Of a stretch of 64,000 nt of DNA, positions 35,201 to 44,515 are shown one piece after another; the first letter of the stretch is position 1; every line of letters begins with the position of its first letter. The position numbers and the translations under genes were made by a program. The DNA is from Tectiglobus sp965215755 (GTDB taxonomy: Bacteria; Pseudomonadota; Alphaproteobacteria; Rhizobiales; Hyphomicrobiaceae). The notes under the pieces were generated by a model. The model worked only from the letters and a program-made list of their open reading frames with translations, ran no database searches and was not told the origin of the DNA. The stretch covers positions 4,588,001-4,652,000 of the forward strand of contig OZ244119.1 in assembly GCA_965215755.1 (NCBI GenBank), in the 5' to 3' direction.

Positions 35201-36481
35201 ATGTCATCGATCGACAGACGGCAGGTCTTAAGCAACGTAGCAACCGGCCTTGCAGCGGTCGCGGGCAGCCAGTTCGGAACAGCTTTGGAACGTTCCTCAC
35301 CGGCAATGGCTGCAACCAAGAAATTGACATTGCCTGAATGGAGCTACGGAGCGAATAGCGCCGCGCAAGATACCGTTCTGATGTTTCGTGGCAACGGCGC
35401 CCATACGTTCTATGGCACGGGTCCGATACCGGAGAAGCAACCGAAAGTGCAGTGGCGCTATCGCACTGCTATCATTCGGAACACAGTGCGTGGCACTCCC
35501 ATGACCTGGGCCGGCACAGGTTGGACAGGCACGGCCGTCAAGCTTGGCGACTACGTGTTTGTTGGCTCAGTTGGCGGCTATGTTTATGCGTGGGAAGCAC
35601 AAACCGGGAAACTGCGTTGGCGCCTCAAGGGCGGCGGTATGTTTAAGAGCTCGTTATGCGCTTTCGAGAACCGTCTCTATATTGGCAACACGGACAACCT
35701 GTTACGCTGTATCGATGCGGAAACCGGACGTGTCGTTTGGCGGAAGAATACGGGCCGCGACCTTGATAGCTCGCCCTGTGTTGTTGACAACAAGCTCTAC
35801 ATTGCAGGTGAGAATGGTCACTTAAGATGTCTCAATCCACGCACCGGCAAACAACTCTGGAAAAAATTCGTCGGTGGCATTGGCCCTGGCACGGTTCTGG
35901 GCTCGAATGGTTCGGAAACATCTCCAGCCGTCGCCAACAACGAAGCTTACGTCGCGACATACGATGGCATTCTTTATTCATTCAACGCAACCAGCGGCGC
36001 CTTGCGCTGGAAGGCCAAAACCCACGATGACACCGACGCGTCAGCCGTCATCTATGATGATTTTGTCTACGCCTGCGCAGAAGAAAAGGCACCCTACCTC
36101 TATTGCTTTGCCCGTGAAGATGGCCGGTTGATCTGGCGCTACGATGGCAACCGGCGCGGTTACTATTCAACGCCGGCCATCGCGGATGGCCGAGTGTGGG
36201 TCGGTGCCGAGGATCAGAACCTGCACTGTGTCGATGCCAGATCCGGCAAAGGTCTGTGGACTTTCAAGACGGGTGGAGGCGTGTGGTCATCGCCCTGCGT
36301 TGTCGATGGCAAAGTGGTGTTCGGATCACGCGACGGCCATCTCTACTGCATCGATGCAACAAGCGGGGAGCAGATTTGGAAGTTGAGGCTCGATGGCCGG
36401 ATCATCTCGTCGCCGTGCATTGTCGATGGCGTGATCTGGGTTGGGACGGCCACCGGCTATTTCTACTGCATTGCCGCTTGA
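35201..36481 (+). CDS. Tat-exported PQQ-like beta-propeller repeat protein
   Basis: The 426-residue product has a twin-arginine signal (IDRRQVLSN at 4-12, then Ala-rich hydrophobic segment) and at least seven PQQ/BamB-like blades. Each blade contains a Trp-docking phrase such as 'VYAWEAQTGKLRWRLKGGG', 'LRCIDAETGRVVWRKNTG', 'LRCLNPRTGKQLWKKF' and 'LYCIDATSGEQIWKLRLDG'. Export by Tat implies folding in the cytoplasm, possibly with a bound cofactor. No catalytic Ca/PQQ residues of methanol dehydrogenases are seen, so a binding or scaffold role is as likely as an enzyme. It is convergent with the next gene (27 bases). Confidence 0.82.
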   Translation: MSSIDRRQVLSNVATGLAAVAGSQFGTALERSSPAMAATKKLTLPEWSYGANSAAQDTVLMFRGNGAHTFYGTGPIPEKQPKVQWRYRTAIIRNTVRGTPMTWAGTGWTGTAVKLGDYVFVGSVGGYVYAWEAQTGKLRWRLKGGGMFKSSLCAFENRLYIGNTDNLLRCIDAETGRVVWRKNTGRDLDSSPCVVDNKLYIAGENGHLRCLNPRTGKQLWKKFVGGIGPGTVLGSNGSETSPAVANNEAYVATYDGILYSFNATSGALRWKAKTHDDTDASAVIYDDFVYACAEEKAPYLYCFAREDGRLIWRYDGNRRGYYSTPAIADGRVWVGAEDQNLHCVDARSGKGLWTFKTGGGVWSSPCVVDGKVVFGSRDGHLYCIDATSGEQIWKLRLDGRIISSPCIVDGVIWVGTATGYFYCIAA

Positions 36482-36508
36482 GCCGTCATACTGGCAGTTC
36501 GCTTGCCT

Positions 36509-37195
36509 TTACTCGTAGGCCCGCTCGGGATCCGTATAGTAGCAGTAGGAGAGATGGTAGGTTGAACCGTATTGGCTCAATCGCCCACGCTCGCGCCAGT
36601 CAATGACGCCACAATTATCAACCGGGATCAGCTCACATCCAACGTTATAGCCGAGGATGCTTGCTCCCTTCTTCGGTCGACATCCAGGACCGATATCGCC
36701 CCATCCATCAAGGAAGGCGATGAAGAATTTGCGATCCTGGCTGCGGCTTTTCCGGACGGCGCGACGGTAACTGAACCGGACTGAATTCACTTGAACAAAG
36801 CTGCCATCGCACGCCTCTCCGTAAGCGTGACGGCTCTTGCGCTGTCCCTTGCGGGTCGCGCGGTTAGCGAAGATGCCACTGCCGCAGTCGAGCACGATAC
36901 TTGTCACTTGATCGGAATATCCGGCAGCGCGGTAGCCACTGATGAACGCGCCGATGCGTGAGTTCAGGTGGCGCACCCACGTCGCAGCGACCCGTCCACA
37001 CGGCTGAATACGAACGGCACTGCCGGCACAATCGGGCTTGACCAGCGGCTCGCCATTGGCATTGCCGGCTCCACCAGCAATTTTCAGAGTGAGGCTTTGC
37101 GCATCAGCGGAACCACCACCCACGAGCAATATACTGCTGAGGCCGATGAGCATTCCCAGCACAAGCTGGATCAGTGACTGCAATCTAATCCGCAT
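36509..37195 (-). CDS. Exported Cys-rich protein with peptidase M15-like motif
   Basis: 228 residues from ATG 37195. A signal peptide (hydrophobic ~10-25, ending ADAQ) is followed by a mature domain with about eight cysteines. The segment SRHAYGEACD (~120) matches the S-x-H-x-x-G-x-A-x-D zinc motif of M15 peptidases and extensin-like C domains. A late 'YHLSYCYY' could supply a third ligand but the usual WHxE/H is not evident. A D-Ala-D-Ala carboxypeptidase-type fold acting in the periplasm is the best reading. Catalytic activity is doubtful. Confidence 0.6.
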   Translation of the reverse strand: MRIRLQSLIQLVLGMLIGLSSILLVGGGSADAQSLTLKIAGGAGNANGEPLVKPDCAGSAVRIQPCGRVAATWVRHLNSRIGAFISGYRAAGYSDQVTSIVLDCGSGIFANRATRKGQRKSRHAYGEACDGSFVQVNSVRFSYRRAVRKSRSQDRKFFIAFLDGWGDIGPGCRPKKGASILGYNVGCELIPVDNCGVIDWRERGRLSQYGSTYHLSYCYYTDPERAYE

Positions 37196-37424
37196 CAATT
37201 TGCCAAGCCTGCGCTAAAGAGCTCATTCCTACCGGCACCCCAGATCCAAAGCAGAACTATCTTATGCGCATCATCAGCACAATAAATTGTGGACTGACCA
37301 CGGCCTGACACTGTTTATTGCTTTCGCTGTCGTAGTTCAGTTCTTCCCGTACGGCGAAAAGCCCAAGTTAGATCCTTATGTGAGTCAGCACACAGCTGAC
37401 TGCCAATCAAGGTCAGATGCCAGC

Positions 37425-38768
37425 ATGTCCTCAATGATTTCAGAACAGACGCCGATCCAGTTCTCGGATGAGCTACCCGATGAAACGGACGTCGTTGTGA
37501 TCGGTGGCGGCATTGCCGGGACCGCAACTGCCTATTTCTTAGCCAAACAGGGCGTCCGCGTTCTGCTCTGTGAAAAGGGTCGGATTGCAGGCGAACAATC
37601 CAGTCGCAACTGGGGATGGATCCGCCAGCAAGGCCGGGATTACGCCGAATTGCCGATCATGATGGAAGCCAACCGGATTTGGCAGGGCCTGGCGGAAGAA
37701 ACCGGCGAGGCGGATCTAACGTTTACCCAATCCGGCTGCCTCTATTTTGCAGACAGCGCTGAAAAGCTTGCCAAGTTTGAGACCTGGCATGAATTGGCGA
37801 ACCAACATCAGTTGCGGACACGGATGCTGAGCAAGGCCGAAATCGCGCAACATTATCCCGACGTGAGTGGTGACTGGGTCGGCGGGATGATTACTGACAG
37901 CGACGGACGCGGAGAGCCATTCGTGGCCGTCCCAGCACTTGCCCGGGCTGCACAACGCCGAGGCGCTGAGATCATCGAGAACTGTGCGGTTCGCACACTT
38001 GATACCGCGGCGGGCGAGGTCGCAGGGGTGGTGACGGAAAAGGGCCGCGTTCGATGCCGGCAGGTGGTTCTAGCGGCGGGCGCCTGGTCGACATTCTTTG
38101 CCGGCAACGAGAAGCAGAAACTGCCGCAGCTCGCCGTCCGCTCGACAGCCGCAAGAACGACGCCAGCGGCTGATCTCGGCCTGCCCAACGTCTCCAGTCC
38201 GGGCCTGACGATGCGGCGGCGCCAGGACGGAGGTTACACAGTATCGACCGGTGATCTGGCGGAACACTTCCTGTCGCCCGCGTCCTTCCGCTACCTACCC
38301 AAGTTTGCAAACCTCTTACGCGCCTCTGCAAAGGATGTCCGGCTGTTGCCTGCCGCGCCTCGGAGCTATCCCGGCTCCTGGGGCATGCCAAGCCGATGGG
38401 ATGGCGACAGCGAAAGCCCGTTTGAACGTATGCGGGTTGTCAATCCCAAGCCCTCCCAGACCGTGGTCAATCGCATCAAGGAGCGCCTGCCAAAACGGTT
38501 CCCAGCGCTCAAGGATGTCCAAGTGGCCGAGGCCTGGGCCGGCATGATTGATGTGACGCCTGATGCGGTTCCGGTTCTTGACGCGTTTGATGGTGTCCGC
38601 GGTTTCTATGTTGCAACAGGCCTCAGTGGACACGGCTTTGGTATCGGACCTGCGATCGGACGGATTATGGCCGACATGCTGACCGGTCGGGTCGTTGGAC
38701 ACAATCTGGAGCGCTTTCGCTCTGGCCGGTTTTACGACGGCAGCGAGATTGTCCCCGGACCCTATTGA
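37425..38768 (+). CDS. FAD-dependent oxidoreductase (DAO/DadA family)
   Basis: 447 residues from ATG 37425; the frame is open upstream to 37287 but that part is not family-like. The Rossmann FAD motif DVVVIGGGIAGTATAYFLAK starts near residue 22, 'EQSSRNWGWIRQQGRD' follows near 58, and 'TGLSGHGFGIGPAIGRIMAD' near 403 contacts the flavin. The family oxidises amines of D-amino acids, N-methyl amino acids or related compounds. 'SSRNWGWIRQQGRD' marks a common subgroup of unknown substrate. The downstream LysE-type exporter is separated by ~380 bases. Confidence 0.86.
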   Translation: MSSMISEQTPIQFSDELPDETDVVVIGGGIAGTATAYFLAKQGVRVLLCEKGRIAGEQSSRNWGWIRQQGRDYAELPIMMEANRIWQGLAEETGEADLTFTQSGCLYFADSAEKLAKFETWHELANQHQLRTRMLSKAEIAQHYPDVSGDWVGGMITDSDGRGEPFVAVPALARAAQRRGAEIIENCAVRTLDTAAGEVAGVVTEKGRVRCRQVVLAAGAWSTFFAGNEKQKLPQLAVRSTAARTTPAADLGLPNVSSPGLTMRRRQDGGYTVSTGDLAEHFLSPASFRYLPKFANLLRASAKDVRLLPAAPRSYPGSWGMPSRWDGDSESPFERMRVVNPKPSQTVVNRIKERLPKRFPALKDVQVAEAWAGMIDVTPDAVPVLDAFDGVRGFYVATGLSGHGFGIGPAIGRIMADMLTGRVVGHNLERFRSGRFYDGSEIVPGPY

Positions 38769-39149
38769 TCGGTTTGACTGGGCCGTCCGATATCGTCTGC
38801 AGCTCCCAAAGGTCGCAAACCAGTCGCCATTCACGCGTAACACGTTCACTTGTTTCGGTTTCTGCATAACGAAACATCCCGAAACCCCTTTAGAATCATC
38901 GGCGTAGTTTTGCTTTTTTGGCGGAGCGCAGATTGTCGCTGGATTTGCCTGCGAACGGTGTTGATGGCTCATCCCGTTGCCAATCATCCCGGCCGATACT
39001 TGGTCGGATGTGAATTGGCTTCGCACGCAAAGCAATGGCCGTTTGTGCTCCGCCAAATCCATTCGAAACCAATGATGTGGGCCTGATGTCGGTTGATGCG
39101 GCTGCGAATGACGCGCAGTCCCGCAATGGCATCTGCGGGAAACGGCTGG
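38769..39149. other. 381-base non-coding region upstream of the LysE-family gene
   Basis: No ORF with protein character is seen on either strand. It holds the nested palindromic element described at 38858-38875 and a widely spaced inverted pair GGCGGAGC (~38930)/GCTCCGCC (~39050). It presumably carries the promoter of the LysE-family gene. Confidence 0.4.
38858..38875. promoter_or_regulatory. Palindromic operator candidate (IclR-like)
   Basis: GTTTC TGCATAAC GAAAC is an 18-base palindrome with an AT-rich centre, similar in layout to IclR-family operators. It is nested in a wider pair, GTTTCGG (38852-38858) and CCGAAAC (38879-38885). It is located between the FAD oxidoreductase and the LysE-family gene; no regulator is adjacent. 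Confidence 0.35.
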
Positions 39150-39782
39150 ATGCTTGAGTTCATTAATCATTGGGTTGTCGTTGGGGCTTCAACCCTTGGT
39201 GCCCTGATGCCCGGCCCAGCCACCCTTGCCATCGCCGGCACCTCGCTGAAGCATGGGCGCCTGCGCGGTCTGGGCCTGGCGTGGGGCGTCACAACGGGAT
39301 CACTTATTTGGGCCATAGCGGCAGCACTCGGCGTCGGAGCCGGTTTGGCCGCCAATCACTTCCTGCTTGATGCGGTCCGCTATGCCGGTATCGCTTATTT
39401 GTTGTGGCTTGGCTGGAACCTGGCTAAATCTGCTCTGACAGAACGCCAACTCAGTCCTAAAGATGTTGGCGCGTCATCCATTTTGTTAGCCTGGTCGATC
39501 GGCATGCTCATCCAATTGACCAATCCAAAGGCGCTTCTGTTTTGGGGATCAATTCTGGCCATCGGCCTGAAGCCAGGCGCTCCAGCTGACGCCGTGCTCT
39601 GGGTCTTGATCATTTGCATCTCGATCGACGTGGTTATCGTCAGCAGTTACGCGGTTCTGTTTTCCAACCCAACGCTGACACGGGGTTATCTCAAGCTGCG
39701 CCGCGTCTTCGAAGGCCTGTTCGCTTTGTTCTTCTTCGCTGCCGCGATCGAGCTTCTGATCGTGTGGTGGCATTGGCATTAG
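39150..39782 (+). CDS. LysE family translocator
   Basis: 210 residues from ATG 39150 (GGGA upstream); the frame is open to 39093. It has six hydrophobic helices, with the RhtB/LysE signature 'GALMPGPATLAIAGTSLKHG' (~14-33) and LTNPKALLFWGSIL (~121-134). The family exports amino acids or related small amines across the inner membrane. Neighbouring FAD oxidases and amidohydrolases suggest an amino-acid-like substrate, an inference only. Confidence 0.88.
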   Translation: MLEFINHWVVVGASTLGALMPGPATLAIAGTSLKHGRLRGLGLAWGVTTGSLIWAIAAALGVGAGLAANHFLLDAVRYAGIAYLLWLGWNLAKSALTERQLSPKDVGASSILLAWSIGMLIQLTNPKALLFWGSILAIGLKPGAPADAVLWVLIICISIDVVIVSSYAVLFSNPTLTRGYLKLRRVFEGLFALFFFAAAIELLIVWWHWH

Positions 39783-39923
39783 ATCATTGTGCGATTTGCA
39801 TCAGGCTTCAAAGTCTGCACGCTATAGCGCTTAAGCAAAGAATTTCCCACTCCAGCTAGCTTGCGCTACTTTGGTGATGCCTGCCCCATGCAGTGCAATC
39901 CGCCATCGAAGACAGTTGATGCC

Positions 39924-40676
39924 ATGATGATCCTCCACCACGCCTGGCAGTCCAGTGCCTCACGCCGCGTCCGCCTATGCTTGGAAGAAAAAGGCGTCCG
40001 CTACGACGGTCACGTTGTCGACCTTGCCAAGCTGGAACAGCATTCACCCGCTTACCTGAAGATCAACCCGAATGGCGTCATCCCGACGTTGATCCACGAT
40101 GGGCGTCCATTGCACGAAAGCGGGACAATCTGCGAGTATCTGGATGAGATTATCCCAGACCCGCCCCTGAGGCCGGACGACGCTTACGATCGCGCCAAAA
40201 TGCGCAACTGGATCCGGCATATCGACGGCATGATCGGCAACCTGGTCATTTTTAACTGGCGCCATCAACTGCAGAAAGTCGCGCAGCAATGGAGCGATGA
40301 GGAGCTGGCCGAAGTCATCAGCAAAGTCCCGAGCCCGGAACGCAAGGAGGCCTGGATGCGGGTTGCACGCCGCCCTTACACAGAAGAAGAGCGAGACCAG
40401 GCGCGCCAAAAACTCGTCGGCTTGCTTGACCGAATGGAAGAAGCCATGGACCCGCACGGCTGGCTGGTGGGCGATGCTTATTCGATTGCAGACATTGCAG
40501 CAGTGCCGTTTGTGAAACGGATCGATGAAGAAATCGCTCCTGACGAGATGACGGCGGACAAGCACCCGTATGTCGCGACCTGGTGGGCGGCCATTCAGGC
40601 CAGGCCAGCCTACGGACGGGCAGGGATCGGCGCATTTAATCAAGACCGCACTGACAATCACGACAGTTCGGAATGA
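39924..40676 (+). CDS. Glutathione S-transferase family protein
   Basis: 250 residues from ATG 39924. The thioredoxin-fold N-domain has Ser in WQSSASRRVRL at the catalytic position, 'NPNGVIPTLIHDGRPLHESG' with the cis-Pro and the Glu-Ser glutathione gamma-Glu site, then an all-helical C-domain with SIADIAAVPF. A frame open to 39861 adds residues with no GST counterpart. It opens the plus-strand catabolic island and may detoxify or isomerise a pathway intermediate. Confidence 0.86.
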   Translation: MMILHHAWQSSASRRVRLCLEEKGVRYDGHVVDLAKLEQHSPAYLKINPNGVIPTLIHDGRPLHESGTICEYLDEIIPDPPLRPDDAYDRAKMRNWIRHIDGMIGNLVIFNWRHQLQKVAQQWSDEELAEVISKVPSPERKEAWMRVARRPYTEEERDQARQKLVGLLDRMEEAMDPHGWLVGDAYSIADIAAVPFVKRIDEEIAPDEMTADKHPYVATWWAAIQARPAYGRAGIGAFNQDRTDNHDSSE

Positions 40677-40706
40677 ACATCAGACAGAGGAACTGGAGAG
40701 CACAAG

Positions 40707-41447
40707 ATGGAACGTAAAGTTGCGATCGTCACCGGAGCGAGCCGAGGCATCGGTGCTGCCACAGCCAAGTGTCTCGGGCGGGACGGCTGGGCCGTTGCCG
40801 TCAACTACGTCAACAGCCAAGATGCTGCCAATCAAGTCGCAGAGGCCGTGAAAGCGGCCGGCGGCGATGCCATGGTGGTGCAGGCTGACACAGCGTCCGA
40901 AGCCGATGTCACGCGTATGTTCGGTGAAGTTGAGACCCAGTGGGGGCGGCTAGATGCACTGATCAACAATGCTGGAATTGTCGGTCCGCGTGGCAAACTC
41001 GAAGCCTTGGAGCTTGATTCTGTCGAACGCGTTTTGGCGGTCAACGTGACAGGTTACATCCTTTGTGCGCGTGCCGCCGTAAAGCGAATGTCGACCAATC
41101 ATGGCGGCAACGGAGGCGTGATCATTAACGTCTCCTCGGGCTCCGCGCATCGCGGTGGCGCGAATGACAACATCCTCTATGCCGTCTCAAAAGGAGCGGT
41201 CAATTCACTGACAATCGGGCTGTCTCAGGAAGTGGCTGGCGAAGGTATTCGTGTCAATGCTGTCGCGCCCGGACTGACGCGCACAGATATGCCGGACCCA
41301 ACTGCGCTCAATACGGCCGGTCCCAGTATTCCGATTGGCAGAATTGGAGAGGCTGATGAAATTGCGGAGGGGATCGTCTGGCTGATGTCAGAGAAAGCCT
41401 CGTACGTGGCTGGCGCCAATCTCAGAATTGCCGGCGGGCGGCCCTAG
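40707..41447 (+). CDS. SDR family oxidoreductase (classical)
   Basis: 246 residues with a complete classical SDR set: TGASRGIG (9-16), NNAG (87-90), Ser144 in INVSSGSA and YAVSK (158-162). The neutral residue Asn33 after the second strand, with Arg13 in the glycine loop, suggests NADP(H) preference. A clear ribosome site GGAACTGGAGAG precedes the ATG. The fold is that of 3-oxoacyl-ACP reductase/glucose dehydrogenase-type enzymes; here, among CoA-ester enzymes, it is probably an alcohol or hydroxyacyl dehydrogenase. Confidence 0.88.
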   Translation: MERKVAIVTGASRGIGAATAKCLGRDGWAVAVNYVNSQDAANQVAEAVKAAGGDAMVVQADTASEADVTRMFGEVETQWGRLDALINNAGIVGPRGKLEALELDSVERVLAVNVTGYILCARAAVKRMSTNHGGNGGVIINVSSGSAHRGGANDNILYAVSKGAVNSLTIGLSQEVAGEGIRVNAVAPGLTRTDMPDPTALNTAGPSIPIGRIGEADEIAEGIVWLMSEKASYVAGANLRIAGGRP

Positions 41448-41495
41448 GGTCGCTAGCCGACGGGCACGATGAGAAGTAGGCGAGGAATTTGACCA

Positions 41496-42614
41496 ATGCG
41501 CGTTGTGATCTGTGGAGCGGGTGTCATCGGAGGCGCACTGGCTTATGAGCTGGCACTGCGTGGTGCTGATGTCACCATTGTCGAACGGTGGCAGGTTGGG
41601 GGCTGCGCATCTGGTAAATCGGGTGGCTTCCTGGCCAAGGATTGGTGTGATGGCACGCCGGTGTCCGCACTCGCGCGGCGCAGCTTCGAACTCCACGAAC
41701 AGTGGGCCGAGGCGCTCGGCAATCCCTACGGCTTCCGCAAAGTCGAGACATACGGTGGCGCGAAAAGCCTTAGACGCTCACTCGGTTCGCGCGGTCGCAA
41801 TGATCTAGCTGGTTGGTTAGCCGATGATGTCAGCCATCGCCGTCAACTCGGGACAGCATCGACCACAGCCCAGCTCGACCCGCAAGCATTCACCCAGGCC
41901 CTGGTCGATGGTGCTGTCACCCGAAGCACAAAAGTGGTCTTCGGTACGGTCTCCGGATTGATCATGTCTCAAGATGGATTGACTGTGCGTGGTATTACCC
42001 TCGACGACGGTACGCGGATTGAGAGCGATGCCGTTGTTCTAGCTCTGGGACCATGGTCGCTCCTGGCAGCGCAATGGCTGCCGCTCCCACCGATCTATGG
42101 GTTAAAAGGGCACAGCATTGTCTTCAGACCCAAAGCGCCGCTGCCAGCCGAGACCATCTTTGCTGAATTTGAAGATGATGATGGCGAGCATCTCGCACCT
42201 GAAATTGTGCCTCGCGCCGACGGTACGCTCTACGTCTGCGGCCTGTCAGGTGACGATGCCTTGCCCGTCGATCCATCTCGTGTGTACCCCGAGGATGGCG
42301 GCTGCGAAAGACTGCGCCGCGTGAGCATTAGCCTGGTTCCCCAATTGGCTGATGCTGACGTCATCGCGGAACAGGCCTGCTTCCGTCCTGTGACAGCCGA
42401 TGGTATGCCGATCATCGGCCCAATTGCCGGCCACGAGAATGCCTATGTTGCCACCGGCCACTCGGTCTGGGGCATGCTCAACGCGCCGGGAACGGCCGAA
42501 GCTCTGGCGGACGCCATTCTTGGAGAAGATCGTTCCCAGATCGATCTTGCTCCGTTTTCCCCGGCACGCCTCTCGCCACTTAATCCTTCCGATCTCGAAC
42601 TACGGGCCGGTTGA
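41496..42614 (+). CDS. FAD-dependent oxidoreductase (DAO family)
   Basis: 372 residues starting directly with the FAD-binding GAGVIGGALAYELA and E35 of the second strand. 'GCASGKSGGFLAKDWCDGTP' (~43-62) is a segment shared with the eukaryotic FOXRED1/YurR-like glycine oxidase subgroup. 'ACFRPVTADGMPIIGPIAGH' (~295-314) and GHSVWGMLNAPGTAEALADA close the flavin site. It probably oxidises a secondary or primary amine. The TTG-start acetamidase begins 52 bases downstream, so the two are likely co-transcribed. Confidence 0.88.
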   Translation: MRVVICGAGVIGGALAYELALRGADVTIVERWQVGGCASGKSGGFLAKDWCDGTPVSALARRSFELHEQWAEALGNPYGFRKVETYGGAKSLRRSLGSRGRNDLAGWLADDVSHRRQLGTASTTAQLDPQAFTQALVDGAVTRSTKVVFGTVSGLIMSQDGLTVRGITLDDGTRIESDAVVLALGPWSLLAAQWLPLPPIYGLKGHSIVFRPKAPLPAETIFAEFEDDDGEHLAPEIVPRADGTLYVCGLSGDDALPVDPSRVYPEDGGCERLRRVSISLVPQLADADVIAEQACFRPVTADGMPIIGPIAGHENAYVATGHSVWGMLNAPGTAEALADAILGEDRSQIDLAPFSPARLSPLNPSDLELRAG

Positions 42615-42666
42615 CCTGACGGTTGCTGGCTTGTGGTCGGTCCAAAGTCCTGTAGGAGACACGTCC

Positions 42667-43608
42667 TTGACACACCGACTGGATGCTACCCCTGAAACCG
42701 TTCATTGGGGCTTCTTCGATGCCGCACTTGAGCCACTCCTGACCATCGATAGCGGTGAGACTGTCGTGATGTCGACTGTTTCCGGCCGTCCTGATGATAT
42801 GCCAGCACCACCGCTCGTCGTCCCGTCAGAGCTCCAGGACATACACGCCAAAGTCCCGATGAAATTGCCGGGCCATATCTGTACCGGTCCTGTTGCCGTG
42901 CGTGGTGCCAAACCCGGTCAGGTGCTTGAAGTCAGGATCAAGGACATCAAACTCAATTATGACTGGGGTTACAATCGGATCAGACCTTTGGCCGGTGCGC
43001 TGCCGGATGATTTCGAAGACATTCATCTCATGCATATTCCGCTCGACGAAGAGCGTATGGTTGGGACAATGCCCTGGGGACTGGAGCTGCCACTCAATCC
43101 TTTTTTTGGTGTCATGGGCGTTGCGCCGCCGACCAACTGGGGCATGGTGAGCACGCTGCCGCCACGACGCAACGGTGGCAACCTCGACAATAAGGAACTT
43201 GTCGCCGGGACGACCCTCTACCTGCCGATATTTCAGGAGGGTGCTCTGTTTTCGGCTGGCGATGGCCATGGCGCGCAGGGTGACGGTGAGGTTTGCGTTA
43301 CCGCGATTGAGACCGGCCTGATCGGGACATTCGAGTTGCATACGCGCGAAGACATGTCGTTAGATTGGCCAATGGCCGAGACGCCATCGCATGTCATCAC
43401 GATGGCCTTCGACCCCGACCTCGACACCTGTGTTGTGATTGCGCTGCGCCTCATGATCGATCTCATTTCAGCCCGCACCGGGCTCAGCCGCGCTGAGGCC
43501 TACGCCCTGTGCAGTCTGGCTGCTGATCTACGCGTTACCCAGGTCGTGAATGGCAACAAGGGTATCCATGTGATGTTTGCCAAAGAGTATCTGGTTGGCC
43601 GATCGTAA
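42667..43608 (+). CDS. Acetamidase/formamidase family protein
   Basis: 313 residues from TTG 42667, with TAGGAG nine bases upstream; the family sequence begins there (LTHRLDATPETVHWGFFDAA). The open frame reaching to 42400 overlaps the previous gene in another frame and is not family-like. Typical FmdA elements are 'VVPSELQDIHAKVP', 'GHICTGPVAVRGAKPGQVLE', 'NRIRPLAGALPDDF', 'LPIFQEGALFSAGDGHGAQG' and 'LIGTFELHTRE', giving a zinc amidohydrolase that releases ammonia from a small amide. In this context it may act on a nitrogen compound made by the upstream FAD oxidase. Confidence 0.86.
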   Translation: MTHRLDATPETVHWGFFDAALEPLLTIDSGETVVMSTVSGRPDDMPAPPLVVPSELQDIHAKVPMKLPGHICTGPVAVRGAKPGQVLEVRIKDIKLNYDWGYNRIRPLAGALPDDFEDIHLMHIPLDEERMVGTMPWGLELPLNPFFGVMGVAPPTNWGMVSTLPPRRNGGNLDNKELVAGTTLYLPIFQEGALFSAGDGHGAQGDGEVCVTAIETGLIGTFELHTREDMSLDWPMAETPSHVITMAFDPDLDTCVVIALRLMIDLISARTGLSRAEAYALCSLAADLRVTQVVNGNKGIHVMFAKEYLVGRS

Positions 43609-43637
43609 AGTTCTGAGACAGGCGATCGGAACAGCCT

Positions 43638-44327
43638 TTAGCCATGTGCAATGATGTCGGAGACCTCGTCTGGCATCGTCAGCATCGGGTAGTGACCGGT
43701 TTCAAGCACGTGCCACTTCCCGTTGAGTTTATCGCATGTCCGGCGAATGTGGGCTTCTCCCGGATTGGCTGCGCCTGAGCAATAAACAACAGACGCGTCC
43801 CAGGACTGCCCCCAGAAGGTTTCAAGCACGACAGGCTGATTGAACACCGCTTCAGGATGAAGCGTAAAACGCTCGGCCGTCCAGCTTCGCAATCTCGGCT
43901 CAAGATCAACCAACAGGCGGCCTTCAGCGTCTTCCTGCGACGGCCCTAAACCGACATCTGTATTGATGGCCGCCGGCCGGGTGACGATATCTCGGATCTT
44001 TTCTCCGTTCAGCAGTGCCAAGGCATCGACAAATGCCAATCGGCCAATCCGCTCGCGGGCCTGCTCGGCGACGCGTGCCATGACCATGCCACCGCTGGAC
44101 GTCCCGGCAAGAACAACATCTTTGAGGTCGTAGTAGTAGAGCAGCTGCGCAATCTCATCAGCGTGGGTTTCGGTCGTGATGCCAGGGCGTAGTTGATGGG
44201 CACGTTCTGCGCATCCATCCAATGTCGGTGTAAGCACCATGTGCCCCGCATTCCGGAGGCGACGTGCAACCTCCTGCCAGATCCAGCCGCCTTGATAAGC
44301 GCCGTGTATGAGGACAATCGCTGCCAT
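43638..44327 (-). CDS. Alpha/beta hydrolase
   Basis: The 229-residue product shows the oxyanion HG (8-9) in IVLIHGAYQGGWIW, nucleophile Ser77 in GTSSGGMV, and catalytic His212 in TGHYPML. The fold and length match salicylate/hydroxynitrile-type small esterases (SABP2-like), which hydrolyse esters or lactones. It is the only minus-strand gene inside the plus-strand island, convergent with acetamidase and divergent from the hotdog gene. Confidence 0.85.
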   Translation of the reverse strand: MAAIVLIHGAYQGGWIWQEVARRLRNAGHMVLTPTLDGCAERAHQLRPGITTETHADEIAQLLYYYDLKDVVLAGTSSGGMVMARVAEQARERIGRLAFVDALALLNGEKIRDIVTRPAAINTDVGLGPSQEDAEGRLLVDLEPRLRSWTAERFTLHPEAVFNQPVVLETFWGQSWDASVVYCSGAANPGEAHIRRTCDKLNGKWHVLETGHYPMLTMPDEVSDIIAHG

Positions 44328-44515
44328 GCCGTTTTCTCCCGGTCGAAATTCTACCCGGCAATTCTGAATTGGATTGGGTGCTGCGACTACGGCTAACTTT
44401 GAATGGGCAATCGTCCACCGGATTTCGACAGGAATGCCTGTTGACCCACTCGATGCGGACGATTGCTATGCTCTCAAAGCAGCAACAGCTTCTGAAGACA
44501 CACCAGGAGGGCACC

